DNA of 16,128 nucleotides from CAYQAJ01 sp964415245 (GTDB lineage: Bacteria > Planctomycetota > Planctomycetia > Pirellulales > Pirellulaceae): contig CAYQAJ010000104.1 of the NCBI GenBank assembly GCA_964415245.1, positions 1 to 16,128 of the forward strand. Reading direction: 5' to 3'. Positions within the stretch are counted from its first letter, which is position 1. Every line of letters begins with the position of its first letter. Below are positions 1-7,055 of the stretch, piece by piece. Under the pieces are notes generated by a model that was given only the letters and a program-made list of their open reading frames with translations, did not search any database and was not told the origin of the DNA. Both the position numbers and the translations under genes were made by a program.

Positions 1-1152
1 ATCGGCAAGCTGCTGTCCGACGCGCTGGAGCGAGTGGGCAAGGACGGCGTGATCACCGTCGAGGAAGGCAAGACCACCGAAACCAAGGTCGAGTTCGTCG
101 ACGGCATGCAGTTCGACAAGGGCTTCATCTCCCCTTACTTCATCACGCGCCCCGCCGAAATGGACTGCGTGCTGGAGGACTGCGTCATCTTGATCCACGA
201 GAAGAAGATCAACTCGCTCCGCGATCTGGTTCCCTTGCTCGAAAAGGTGAGCCAGTCGGGTAAGCCGCTGTTGATCATCGCCGAGGACGTCGAGGCCGAG
301 GCGCTTACCCTGCTGGTCGTGAACAAGCTGCGGGGCGTCCTCCGCGTTTGCGCCGTGAAGGCGCCGGGATTCGGCGACCGCCGCAAGGCCATGCTCGGTG
401 ATATCGCCGTGCTCACGGGCGGCACGCTCATCAGCGAGGACATCGGTCTGAAGCTGGAGAATCTCACGCTCGAGCAACTGGGCCGGGCCAAAAAGGTGAC
501 CGTCGATAAGAACGACACCACCATCGTAGAGGGGGGCGGCAAGCGAGGAGATATCGACAAGCGCGTCCAGCAGATTCGCAATCAACTCGAACAGACCGAG
601 AGCGAGTACGACAAGGAGAAATTCCAGGAGCGGCTGGCCAAGCTCAGTGGCGGCGTGGCGGTGATCTCCGTCGGCGCCGAAACCGAAGCCGACATGAAGC
701 AGAAAAAGGCCCGCGTCGAAGACGCGCTGCACGCCACCCGCGCCGCGGTGGAAGAGGGCACGCTCCCCGGTGGCGGCGTGGCACTGCTCCGCTGCCGCGA
801 GGCAGTGGAAAAGGCCCGATCTTCGGCCAAGGGCGACGAGAAGATCGGCGTCGACATCGTGCTGCACTCCCTGGCCTGGCCGACCCGGACGCTGGTGGAT
901 AACTCCGGCCTCGACGGCACCGTCGTCATCGACGAGGTGAGCGGCAAGCCGACCAACGTTGGCTTCGACGTAAATACGCGGCAATACGTCGACATGTACA
1001 AGGTGGGCATCATCGACCCGCTGAAGGTCGTGCGCACGGCGCTCTCCAACGCCGCCAGCATCGCCGCGCTGCTACTCACCACCGAAGCGATGGTCACCAA
1101 CCTCGACAAAGAGGACAAAAAGAAGCACGCCATCGAAGGCAGCATACGCTGA
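1..1152 (+). CDS. groEL: Chaperonin GroEL (Hsp60), C-terminal part, 5' end outside window
   Basis: ATP-driven cytoplasmic folding chamber, normally a double ring working with GroES. The reading frame is open from base 1 and starts at about residue 157 of E. coli GroEL, leaving 383 residues. Visible landmarks: the apical substrate-binding loop GFISPYF (about 121-141), the invariant VKAPGFGDRRKAML stretch (about 355-393), and the equatorial block ARVEDALHATRAAVEEG, whose Asp (721-723) corresponds to the ATP-hydrolysing D398 of E. coli, followed by PGGGVALLR. The end is unusual: after LLTTEAMVTNL the protein has only a short charged tail ending HAIEGSIR, with no Gly-Gly-Met repeat. The segment HSLAWPTRTLVDNSG also departs from the common APLRQIAENAG form. 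This suggests one of several GroEL paralogues. A terminator follows, so it probably ends its operon. Identity is near certain; paralogue status is inference. Confidence 0.97.
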   Translation: MGKLLSDALERVGKDGVITVEEGKTTETKVEFVDGMQFDKGFISPYFITRPAEMDCVLEDCVILIHEKKINSLRDLVPLLEKVSQSGKPLLIIAEDVEAEALTLLVVNKLRGVLRVCAVKAPGFGDRRKAMLGDIAVLTGGTLISEDIGLKLENLTLEQLGRAKKVTVDKNDTTIVEGGGKRGDIDKRVQQIRNQLEQTESEYDKEKFQERLAKLSGGVAVISVGAETEADMKQKKARVEDALHATRAAVEEGTLPGGGVALLRCREAVEKARSSAKGDEKIGVDIVLHSLAWPTRTLVDNSGLDGTVVIDEVSGKPTNVGFDVNTRQYVDMYKVGIIDPLKVVRTALSNAASIAALLLTTEAMVTNLDKEDKKKHAIEGSIR

Positions 1153-1292
1153 CCGGTGGATGGCCGAGGGAACGGGGCGGCACCGTTGGAGCGAGCGATG
1201 CGGCGAAACAGCATCCTGGTGCTCCGTCCGGAAGGTTCGGACAACTACGCCAGGTGGCTGTCGGGCGCAGCGGCGCCGATGGGCCCCGATGG

Positions 1293-1324
1293 AAGGCCAC
1301 TACTCGCGCGGGGTGGCCTTTTTT
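1293..1324 (+). terminator. Rho-independent terminator after groEL
   Basis: Perfect 8-bp stem AAGGCCAC (1293-1300) / GTGGCCTT (1313-1320) with a 12-nt loop, running straight into a T tract (1319-1324). It lies 140 bases after the groEL stop and before the dnaJ promoter box, so it probably separates the groEL and dnaJ-grpE transcripts. Confidence 0.8.
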
Positions 1325-1416
1325 ATTGCTCCCAGGGCGCAAGGCCGTGCTTGCCTGCCGTCGCGTGGCCGCATGGGACCGTTCGAATCGGCGCATCGGC
1401 GACCCCGGCCATGACG

Positions 1417-1422
1417 TATAAT
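1417..1422 (+). promoter_or_regulatory. Possible -10 box for dnaJ-grpE
   Basis: A consensus TATAAT lies about 45 bases before the dnaJ start and downstream of the terminator. No good -35 hexamer sits 16-18 bases upstream (the sequence there is about CATCGG), so this is a position-based guess. Confidence 0.35.
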
Positions 1423-1467
1423 TCTACCATTCGGCAATAAACTCACTGCCAATTCCCCATGGCTCCC

Positions 1468-2625
1468 ATGGCCGAAAAGCGCGATTACTACGAGGTCCTT
1501 GGCGTCGGCCGCACCGCCGACACCAAGGGAATCGCCGCTGCCTACCGCAAGCTCGCGCTCAAGTACCATCCCGACAGCAATCCCGGCGATGAGAACGCCA
1601 TCGAGCGATTCAAGGAGGCGGCCGAGGCGTACGAGGTGCTGAGCGATGCGGAGAAGCGCTCGCGGTACGACCAGTTCGGCCATGCCGGCGTCGATGGAGG
1701 CGCGCCGCATTTTGGCGACGTCGAGGACATCTTTGAAGCCTTCAGCGACATTTTCGGCGGCGGGTTGTTTGGCGATCTGTTCGGAGGCCGACGCGGTCGC
1801 CGGCGTTCTCGCCGGGGTGCCGACCTGCGATGTAACGTAACGCTCGACCTGGAAGAGGTCGCCCACGGCGTTCGCAGGACTGTCCAGTTCGAGCGACACA
1901 GCCGTTGCGAAACGTGCCAGGGAACGGGCGTCCGTCCCGGTTCGTCGGCCACCACCTGCCGGCGATGCGGAGGACACGGGCAGATCACGCAGTCGGCCGG
2001 CATCCTCCGCGTGCAGACGACCTGCCCTTCGTGCCGTGGCGCGGGGAAGGTGATTTCCGATCCTTGCCTCAATTGCCACGGCAGCGCGTTCGTATCGAGC
2101 ATCGCCAAGCTGACGGTGGCAATCCCCGCGGGCATCGAAGACGGAATGCGTGTGCGGCTGGCCGGCGAAGGCGATCCCAGCCCCGAGGGCGGACCGCCGG
2201 GCGATTGCTACTGTATCGTGTCGGTGCGTCGACACCCGCTCTTCCAGCGCGAAGGCACCAGCCTCATTCTGCGGATACCGATCTCCTACAGCCAGGCGGC
2301 GCTGGGAGCGATGATCCACGTGCCCACTCTCGGAGGGCGCGACGTATTGGAAATTCCCCGCGGCACGCAGTCAGGCGAAGTGTTTCACATGCGCGGTCGT
2401 GGCCTGCCGGATCCCCGGGGAGGTTCCCCGGGCGACCTGCTCGTGCAGACGTACGTGGAGACACCCAAAAAGGTGTCGCCCCGGCAGGAAGAGCTGTTGC
2501 GCGAGCTGGCCGAACTGGAAAAGACCGACGTTACCCCCCACCGCAAGACTTTCCTCGAGGTGCTCCGCAATTACTTCGCCCCCGGCACTTCCAGCGGCAG
2601 CTCGGAGGAAGGAACACAGAAATGA
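1468..2625 (+). CDS. dnaJ: Chaperone protein DnaJ (Hsp40)
   Basis: Co-chaperone that delivers unfolded proteins to DnaK and stimulates its ATPase. Domains in order: J domain with RDYYEVLGV and the DnaK-contacting HPD motif (residues 34-36), a short Gly/Phe region (FGGGLFGDLFGG), a basic patch GRRGRRRSRRG, then the zinc domain with CETCQGTG, CRRCGGHG, CPSCRGAG and CLNCHGSA, then the C-terminal substrate-binding domain. The fourth zinc motif has Ala instead of the last Gly; all eight cysteines are present. Length is 385 residues, normal for full-length DnaJ. The start was chosen at MAEKRDYY because that matches the usual N-terminus; an in-frame ATG three codons earlier (1459) is also possible, and neither has a clear ribosome-binding site. 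The stop overlaps the grpE start (ATGA). Confidence 0.96.
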   Translation: MAEKRDYYEVLGVGRTADTKGIAAAYRKLALKYHPDSNPGDENAIERFKEAAEAYEVLSDAEKRSRYDQFGHAGVDGGAPHFGDVEDIFEAFSDIFGGGLFGDLFGGRRGRRRSRRGADLRCNVTLDLEEVAHGVRRTVQFERHSRCETCQGTGVRPGSSATTCRRCGGHGQITQSAGILRVQTTCPSCRGAGKVISDPCLNCHGSAFVSSIAKLTVAIPAGIEDGMRVRLAGEGDPSPEGGPPGDCYCIVSVRRHPLFQREGTSLILRIPISYSQAALGAMIHVPTLGGRDVLEIPRGTQSGEVFHMRGRGLPDPRGGSPGDLLVQTYVETPKKVSPRQEELLRELAELEKTDVTPHRKTFLEVLRNYFAPGTSSGSSEEGTQK

Positions 2626-3248
2626 ACGAAGCTTCGTCTTCATCGCGGGGCGAGGGAAACGCTCGCTCGCCCAATTCGCCAACCTCTCCGTCGTCGCGTC
2701 AGCACGGCGCGGAGTCGGAACTTGCCGCCCGCGATGTCCCGGCTTCCGAGCACCAGGCACAAGACGATGCGAGAACCGCTGCATCCGAAACCGAGCAGCT
2801 TCGCGCCGAGCTAAGCGCCGCCCAGGACCGCGCGCTACGGGCACAAGCGGAGCTCGAAAACTTTCGCAAGCGCATCCTTCGCGACACAGAGCAGGATCTT
2901 CGTTACGCCACCATGCCGCTGCTTCAAGACGTGCTCAACGTGCAAGACAACCTGCTTCGCGCCATCGAGGCAGCGGAGCAGAACCCGAATTCCTCGGGCC
3001 TGTTGGAGGGAGTGAAGATGGTGTCGGTGCAGCTCGATGACGTACTTCGCCGCCATCACTGCCTCCGCATGGAAGCCGAGGGCGAGGCATTTGATCCCCA
3101 TCGGCACGAGGCGCTCGCGCAGCAGCCCAGCGAGGAGCACCCGCCCAACACGGTGCTGCGCGAGGTGCGCGCGGGCTATAGCCTGCACGACCGAGTGGTG
3201 CGGCCGGCGCAGGTACTCGTTTCGGCTCCTCCGGCGGAAGATGCATAG
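2622..3248 (+). CDS. grpE: Nucleotide exchange factor GrpE
   Basis: Releases ADP from DnaK and so completes the DnaK-DnaJ cycle. The 208-residue protein has a long polar, disordered N-terminus (about 1-65), then the coiled-coil dimer helix with LRAQAELENFRKR, a four-helix-bundle region (LLQDVLNVQDNLLRAIEAA), and the C-terminal beta-wing signature FDPHRHEALAQQPSEEHPPNTV followed by GYSLHDRVVRPAQVLVS. The ATG overlaps the dnaJ stop as ATGA, and a strong GGAGGAAGGA Shine-Dalgarno lies at 2604-2613 inside the end of dnaJ. The two genes are therefore very probably translationally coupled. No dnaK is in the window. Confidence 0.96.
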   Translation: MNEASSSSRGEGNARSPNSPTSPSSRQHGAESELAARDVPASEHQAQDDARTAASETEQLRAELSAAQDRALRAQAELENFRKRILRDTEQDLRYATMPLLQDVLNVQDNLLRAIEAAEQNPNSSGLLEGVKMVSVQLDDVLRRHHCLRMEAEGEAFDPHRHEALAQQPSEEHPPNTVLREVRAGYSLHDRVVRPAQVLVSAPPAEDA

Positions 3249-3310
3249 CCGACTGGCGGAACCACTGCGACAGATCGACCTGTGAGTGGACATACCGTAA
3301 CAACGACAAT

Positions 3311-3432
3311 GACCAATGCCCCAAATCCAAATGACCGATGTTGTTATCGATTGCCGGTCCTTGGGGCTCGGGTTTGGTGCGTGCTCGGGCGATCCGTTCC
3401 ATTGGTCATTGGTGCTTGGTCATTGGTCATTA
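3311..3432. repeat. Imperfect inverted repeat of the GGTCATT family
   Basis: Left arm 3311-3340 and right arm 3400-3428 are inverse complements of each other at about 23 of 29 positions, separated by about 60 bases. The right arm is built from tandem GGTCATT words around a central GCTTGG. A near copy of the right arm is at 6353-6385. It lies between grpE and the FmdB-like gene and covers no gene I can support. Confidence 0.6.
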
Positions 3433-3512
3433 TTAGAAGGTCAGTTGCACGTCGACGCGCAGCGAACCATTGATTCAGCGAAGTGAAAAGGAAGACTAGG
3501 GGTATCGCCTAT

Positions 3513-3875
3513 ATGCCCACGTACGACTACGAATGCGACGCTTGCGGACACAAGCTGGAAATGTTCCAGTCGATCACCGAATCGCCCAAGCGCAAGTGCC
3601 CCCACTGCGGCCGGCTCAAGTTGCGACGGCTGTTCGGGACCGGCGCGGCGGTCATGTTCAAGGGGTCCGGCTTTTACCAGACCGATTACCGAAGCGAGTC
3701 GTACAAAAAGCGTGCCGAATCGGACCGCAAAGCGGCCGCGGACGCCAGCGGCGACGGCAAGAGCAGCTCGGGCGACGAAAAAAGCTCGTCGGGCGACGGC
3801 AAGAGCGCCGACCGACCGGCCAGTAGCGCATCGTCCGCGGAAAGTACGAAGAAGCCGAAACCAGACGCCAAGTAG
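3513..3875 (+). CDS. FmdB-family zinc-ribbon protein
   Basis: Small cytoplasmic protein of the FmdB/Zn-ribbon_8 family. The name comes from a putative regulator of formamidase and amidase genes; the real role in most bacteria is unknown. The N-terminus MPTYDYECDACGH is diagnostic. The zinc ribbon uses C8, C11, C29 and C32, and is followed by the typical LRRLFGTGAAVMFKGSGFYQTDY. The last 50 residues are a low-complexity hydrophilic tail with near-repeats of SSSGDGK/SSSGDEK, probably disordered. Total 120 residues. The start at 3513 fits the family exactly; an upstream in-frame GTG (3483) adds ten unrelated residues. A weak purine-rich site (AGGGG) lies about 12 bases upstream. The YacG-like gene follows after 179 bases. 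Confidence 0.88.
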   Translation: MPTYDYECDACGHKLEMFQSITESPKRKCPHCGRLKLRRLFGTGAAVMFKGSGFYQTDYRSESYKKRAESDRKAAADASGDGKSSSGDEKSSSGDGKSADRPASSASSAESTKKPKPDAK

Positions 3876-3939
3876 TGTCGCGTTTGCCTGGCAGGTCCCC
3901 GCACTCAAGCCTGCCCGGCAAGCCCGGGAGTGACATCCG

Positions 3940-3973
3940 CCGGGCGATCGCCGCCGCCGGGCGATCGCCGCCG
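3940..3973. repeat. 17-bp tandem duplication
   Basis: Two exact head-to-tail copies of CCGGGCGATCGCCGCCG (3940-3956 and 3957-3973) lie in the gap between the FmdB-like and YacG-like genes. Probably replication slippage in GC-rich DNA. Confidence 0.7.
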
Positions 3974-4054
3974 CCGGAATCCAGGCGCATGCCGCCCGTT
4001 TTCCGCGTATCATGTCGCCAAGGCCGGAGCCGGCCGACAGCCGTAACGAATCCC

Positions 4055-4243
4055 ATGACACGGCTCCGCTGCCCGATATGCCATCGATCCTTTGATGCCG
4101 AGTCGTCGGACGCATTGCCGTTTTGCAGCGAGCGCTGCCAGCAGATCGACTTGTCACGCTGGCTTGGCGAACGGTACGGTCTGCCGGTGCAGCGGACGGA
4201 GGAGGACGACGAGGAGCCGCCGCCCGAGGCGGCGGATAATTGA
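4055..4243 (+). CDS. yacG: DNA gyrase inhibitor YacG-like zinc-binding protein
   Basis: 62-residue protein. In E. coli, YacG binds GyrB and inhibits gyrase. The zinc site is C6-x2-C9 (RCPICHRSF) with C24-x3-C28 (FCSERCQQIDLSRWL). The second half, FCS.RC..IDL..WL, is the strongest family signature. A short acidic tail (EEDDEEPPPE) follows, as in many family members. The start at MTRLRCPIC was chosen because the zinc motif normally begins within the first ten residues; in-frame upstream sequence gives no homologous extension. No good Shine-Dalgarno is seen. It lies 69 bases before the membrane protein gene. Gyrase inhibition here is inferred from the family only. Confidence 0.85.
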   Translation: MTRLRCPICHRSFDAESSDALPFCSERCQQIDLSRWLGERYGLPVQRTEEDDEEPPPEAADN

Positions 4244-4312
4244 CGTTCCGCACGGACCGCCCATCCCGCTGATTGATAATCCAACGAGAACGACCCTCCA
4301 GGGAGTCCTGTC

Positions 4313-5818
4313 ATGTCCGACGAGCGCGGCGTGGTTCACACTGTTTCCTGGCGCGATCTTTGCCCGTGGCTGATTCTGCCGCGTGCCTTCAGCACCGCGC
4401 TCAATCTGCCGCTATTGTTTCTGGCGATCGTCGCGCTGCTGATCACGCCGCTAGGATGGCGGGTGAGCGAGTTCGTCTTTCAGCCTGTTAAGGAGTTACG
4501 TGCCGTAGCGACCTCCCAAGAGTTCGACGCAAATATTGCGCTTCAGAACGTTGTCGGATTCAACCGGAACTGGCCGGGAGGCCACAACGTCTACAACCCG
4601 CTGAACGAGGGCGCCACGCCGCGAGGGATTGTCGGTTCGCTTTGGTACACGCTGAGCGAGCCGGCCATGGCATTCAACTACCTTACCTTATCGTTTCGGC
4701 GGCTGTTCGACGTTTCGCTCAGTTTGTCCCAATTCGCGTACTTCTTCTTCGGTGCACTATGGACGCTGCTGGTGTGGGGGTTCTTCGGTGGGGCCATCAC
4801 GCGCATCGCGGCGGTGCAACTAGGACGGGAGGAACGAATCGGACTCGTGGAAGCCGTGCGCTTTGCCGCGCGCAAGCTGGGCCATTATGTTGCCGCGCCG
4901 CTGGCGCCGCTGCTGCTGATTGCCCTGTTGACCGCGCTGATCGTGCCCGTGGGATGGATCCTCAAGCTCGACGTGGGCGTGGTGCTGGCTGGGTTGATCT
5001 GGTTTCTGGTCCTGTCGGCCAGCTTCATCATGGCGATTCTGCTTCTGGGGCTGTTGTTTGGCTGGCCGCTCATGTGGGGCACGATTAGCACCGAAGGGAG
5101 CGACGCCCTGGACGCCGTCAGCCGGAGCTATTCGTATGTGTACCAGCGCCCGCTGCATTACCTGTTTTACGCCGTGGTGGCGTTGCTGCTGGGAACGCTC
5201 GTATGGTGGCTGATCTCCTGGTTTTCTGAGACGGTAATCGCGCTAAGCTTCTGGTCCGCCTCGTGGGGCGTGGGAAGGGAGCGCCTGAACGAGATCATGA
5301 CCGTCCTGATGGCCCCGCCGCAGGGCGATCTCCCGCCGGAATTCATGCCCCAGGCCAGCGGCGCACAGCCCGGCACGGCGCTATGGATCGGCACCGGGTT
5401 GTTGGCGTTCTGGATGGGCCTGGTGCGCACGATCGCGGCCGCCGTCGGCTTCGCTTTCTTCTGGTGTCTCACCTCGGCCGTGTACCTGCTCTTGCGCCGC
5501 GACGTCGACCATACGGAGTTTGACGAAGTCTACGTCGAGGAAGAAGAGGAGCGGTATGGTCTGCCTCCGCTGACCATCGACAAGGCGGGCGTGCCCACGG
5601 TCACCCCCGAGACGAGCCCTGTATCGCAGGCGACTCCTGATTCGCAAGGCGGTAACGAGGCGACGGGCGGCGAGACGAGCGGTGGGGAGGAGATCGGTAG
5701 CAAGGAGAACGGCGGTGCCAGTGATTCGTCGACGCCTCCTCCGCTCGACAACAGGTCAAGCGATTCTGATAGCGAGGATTCGCCGCCTGCGGACGACGAC
5801 GCGAAGTTAGACAACTGA
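4313..5818 (+). CDS. Polytopic membrane protein of unknown function
   Basis: 501 residues; I do not recognise a named family. The hydrophobic profile gives about six or seven membrane segments: roughly residues 30-50, 138-160, 192-217, 222-250, 280-302 and one or two between 355 and 395. A polar loop of about 85 residues (52-137, with NRNWPGGHNVYNPLNEG) lies between the first two. The tail from about 400 is acidic and Ser/Gly/Pro-rich, with EEEEERYG near its start, ending DDDAKLDN; it is probably disordered and, by segment count, likely cytoplasmic. The repeated style of long helices with GGAITR and WPLMWGTIS resembles bacterial membrane proteins of the Yip/DUF type, but this is only an impression. 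The ATG has AGGGAG about 9 bases upstream. No signal peptide is seen. Probably a planctomycete-conserved hypothetical. Confidence 0.85.
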   Translation: MSDERGVVHTVSWRDLCPWLILPRAFSTALNLPLLFLAIVALLITPLGWRVSEFVFQPVKELRAVATSQEFDANIALQNVVGFNRNWPGGHNVYNPLNEGATPRGIVGSLWYTLSEPAMAFNYLTLSFRRLFDVSLSLSQFAYFFFGALWTLLVWGFFGGAITRIAAVQLGREERIGLVEAVRFAARKLGHYVAAPLAPLLLIALLTALIVPVGWILKLDVGVVLAGLIWFLVLSASFIMAILLLGLLFGWPLMWGTISTEGSDALDAVSRSYSYVYQRPLHYLFYAVVALLLGTLVWWLISWFSETVIALSFWSASWGVGRERLNEIMTVLMAPPQGDLPPEFMPQASGAQPGTALWIGTGLLAFWMGLVRTIAAAVGFAFFWCLTSAVYLLLRRDVDHTEFDEVYVEEEEERYGLPPLTIDKAGVPTVTPETSPVSQATPDSQGGNEATGGETSGGEEIGSKENGGASDSSTPPPLDNRSSDSDSEDSPPADDDAKLDN

Positions 5819-5939
5819 TCCGAAGTGCTCGCGTTGCGGAAGGATCGGTTGTGCGTTGTTCGTCGTTATCTGATCGGAAAAAGCAACTGACCACGGACCA
5901 CTGACAACGGATTTATCGCATCGTCCCCCTGTCTTTGAG

Positions 5940-6317
5940 TCAGTCCTCGGCTGCTCCACCGCCAGCGTACTGCGCCAGAACGCGTTCGATCTGATTGTTG
6001 AACTGACCTCGCGTCAACACCTCGTCACAGCCTGCCTCGGTGGCGGCCAAGAGTTTCGCCTCGTGTACGTGAGGCGCGTACGCCACCAGCTTGGGCGGCG
6101 CGGCGTCATCGATTGACCGCAGCTTGTCGACCACTTCGCGCGGATCGATACCCGGCGTGCTCAGATCGAGCAGCACGAGTTGCTTCGGCGACTCACTCGC
6201 CCGCTCCACAAGCGTATCGACCGATCCGACGACTTCGAGCGCCTGCCCAAGCCGCTCCGCCACCCCTTTCACCCTCGAGGCGAACAACAGGTCGTTCGTC
6301 AAGAATGCAATGGCCAT
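5940..6317 (-). CDS. Stand-alone degenerate response-regulator receiver domain
   Basis: 125-residue single-domain protein with the receiver fold pattern. Strand 1 is AIAFLTND, strand 3 is QLVLLDLSTPGIDP with D51 at the phospho-acceptor position, strand 4 is PKLVAYAP, and then AATEAGCDEVLTRGQF. The acidic pair is reduced to N8-D9, the switch Thr/Ser after strand 4 is absent (VAYAPH), and the conserved Lys is replaced (LTRG). Phosphorylation may therefore be weak or lost, and it may act as a protein-binding module. No output domain and no adjacent kinase. The start at 6317 has GGAG about 9 bases upstream; an in-frame ATG at 6362 lies inside a repeat and was not chosen. It converges with the membrane protein gene. 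Confidence 0.8.
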   Translation of the reverse strand: MAIAFLTNDLLFASRVKGVAERLGQALEVVGSVDTLVERASESPKQLVLLDLSTPGIDPREVVDKLRSIDDAAPPKLVAYAPHVHEAKLLAATEAGCDEVLTRGQFNNQIERVLAQYAGGGAAED

Positions 6318-6352
6318 GATTATCTCCGCTTTCCGCTTTCCGCGTTCCTCCC

Positions 6353-6435
6353 AATTGGTCATTTGGGCTTGGTCATTGTGTCATTCTTTCGTCATTGCGT
6401 CATTCCTTCGTCATTCGTGCTTCGACATTCGTGCT
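6353..6435. repeat. GGTCATT / TCATTC degenerate tandem repeat
   Basis: 6353-6385 matches the right arm of the 3311-3432 element with about two mismatches and one gap. It is followed by a run of degenerate GTCATTCNTTC-like words up to about 6435. It lies in the 5' region of the receiver gene, upstream of rnpB. Confidence 0.6.
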
Positions 6436-6510
6436 TTGCCATATGGGCCGCGAACAACGAAACGGCGACCAGCGCTGCTTCCCTTTTCCATCCCACGAAT
6501 GTACCCTTGA

Positions 6511-6516
6511 TATACC
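6511..6516 (+). promoter_or_regulatory. Possible -10 box for rnpB
   Basis: TATACC ends 6 bases before the first base of RNase P helix P1 (6523), the right distance for a start at the mature 5' end. No convincing -35 hexamer is seen 16-19 bases upstream. Confidence 0.35.
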
Positions 6517-6520
6517 GACT

Positions 6521-6981
6521 TGGGGGGTCGACCGGATGGCCGCTTGCCCAGCCGCTTCTCAGCTTGGGCGGGAGGAAAGTCCGGGCTCCCAAGGACAGGG
6601 TGGTCGGTAACACCGACCGGCCGAAAGGCCAGGGAAAGTGCCACAGAAAATAAACCGCCTAGCGGAACAAGCATCCGCGGCGCGCCGTGGGCAACTGCGG
6701 TGCGGCCACGGTTCGCCACCGCAGGGTAAGGGTGAAACGGTGAGGTAAGAGCTCACCAGCAGCCGGGGCGACTCGGCTGGCTCGGCAAACCCCACCCGGA
6801 GCAAGGCCAAACAGGGAGCAGGGGGCGACTCGTCGCCCCGCGGGCTGGTCCGGCCCGATATCGACTTCCGGGTAGGCCGCACGAGGCGTCGAGCAATCGG
6901 CGTCCCAGATAAATGGCCATCGGCCGGCCGAGCGCAAGCGAGGCCGGTGCACAGAACCCGGCTTACAGGTCGACCCCCTGA
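6521..6981 (+). ncRNA. rnpB: RNase P RNA, bacterial type A
   Basis: Catalytic RNA of RNase P, which removes 5' leaders from tRNA precursors. Helix P1 is an 11-bp perfect pairing of 6523-6533 with 6968-6978. The universal core is plain: GAGGAAAGTCCGGGCTCC (about 6572-6589), ACAGAACCCGGCTTA (about 6951-6965), the TAAGGGTGAAACGGTG..GGTAAGAG block, CACCCGGAGCAAGGCCAAA, and CGGGTAGGCCGC carrying the GGT (6871-6873) that pairs with the tRNA CCA end. A GCAA tetraloop hairpin at about 6925-6946 fits P18. Size is about 460 nt. Compared with E. coli, the P12 region is longer: CTGCGGTG pairs with CACCGCAG within it. Ends are set by P1 and are accurate to a few bases. Confidence 0.97.
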
Positions 6982-7007
6982 GCCGGCATTTTCTTGCGCA
7001 CTGCCAA

Positions 7008-7034
7008 GCGCGACGCGCACGCCGCGTATCGCGC
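7008..7034. terminator. Hairpin between convergent rnpB and RHH gene
   Basis: GCGCGA (7008-7013) pairs with TCGCGC (7029-7034), with CGCG/CGCG (7014-7017/7023-7026) continuing inside. It lies between two convergent transcripts, but there is no T run on either side, so termination is only a guess. Confidence 0.3.
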
Positions 7035-7055
7035 AATCGTCCGGACCGCCGACGG

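Larger units (their letters stand above)
1153..1467. other. Intergenic region between groEL and dnaJ
   Basis: About 310 bases without a convincing gene. The first 140 bases are GC-rich with no recognisable structure. A strong terminator hairpin follows at 1293-1324 and a TATAAT box lies at 1417-1422. Open frames crossing this region (for example 1156-1440) have no family features. I looked for a CIRCE heat-shock operator (TTAGCACTC/GAGTGCTAA) and did not see one. Confidence 0.6.

Noticed and set aside
1300..2319. 339-codon minus-strand open frame
   Set aside because: It is antisense to dnaJ, has no family features, and overlaps the terminator and promoter region.
1905..2621. N-terminal extension of GrpE into dnaJ
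   Set aside because: The frame is open, but the residues are a frameshifted read of dnaJ. The ATGA overlap with a strong Shine-Dalgarno sets the grpE start at 2622.
3945..3969. GCGATCGC palindrome twice, like cyanobacterial HIP1
   Set aside because: Both copies come from one 17-bp tandem duplication. I did not find it recurring in the window, and the organism is not cyanobacterial.
6659..7036. Minus-strand open frame of 125 codons
   Set aside because: It lies antisense to the RNase P RNA gene. Reading across the conserved 3' core yields the CKPGSV-type residues known from spurious rnpB-antisense proteins.
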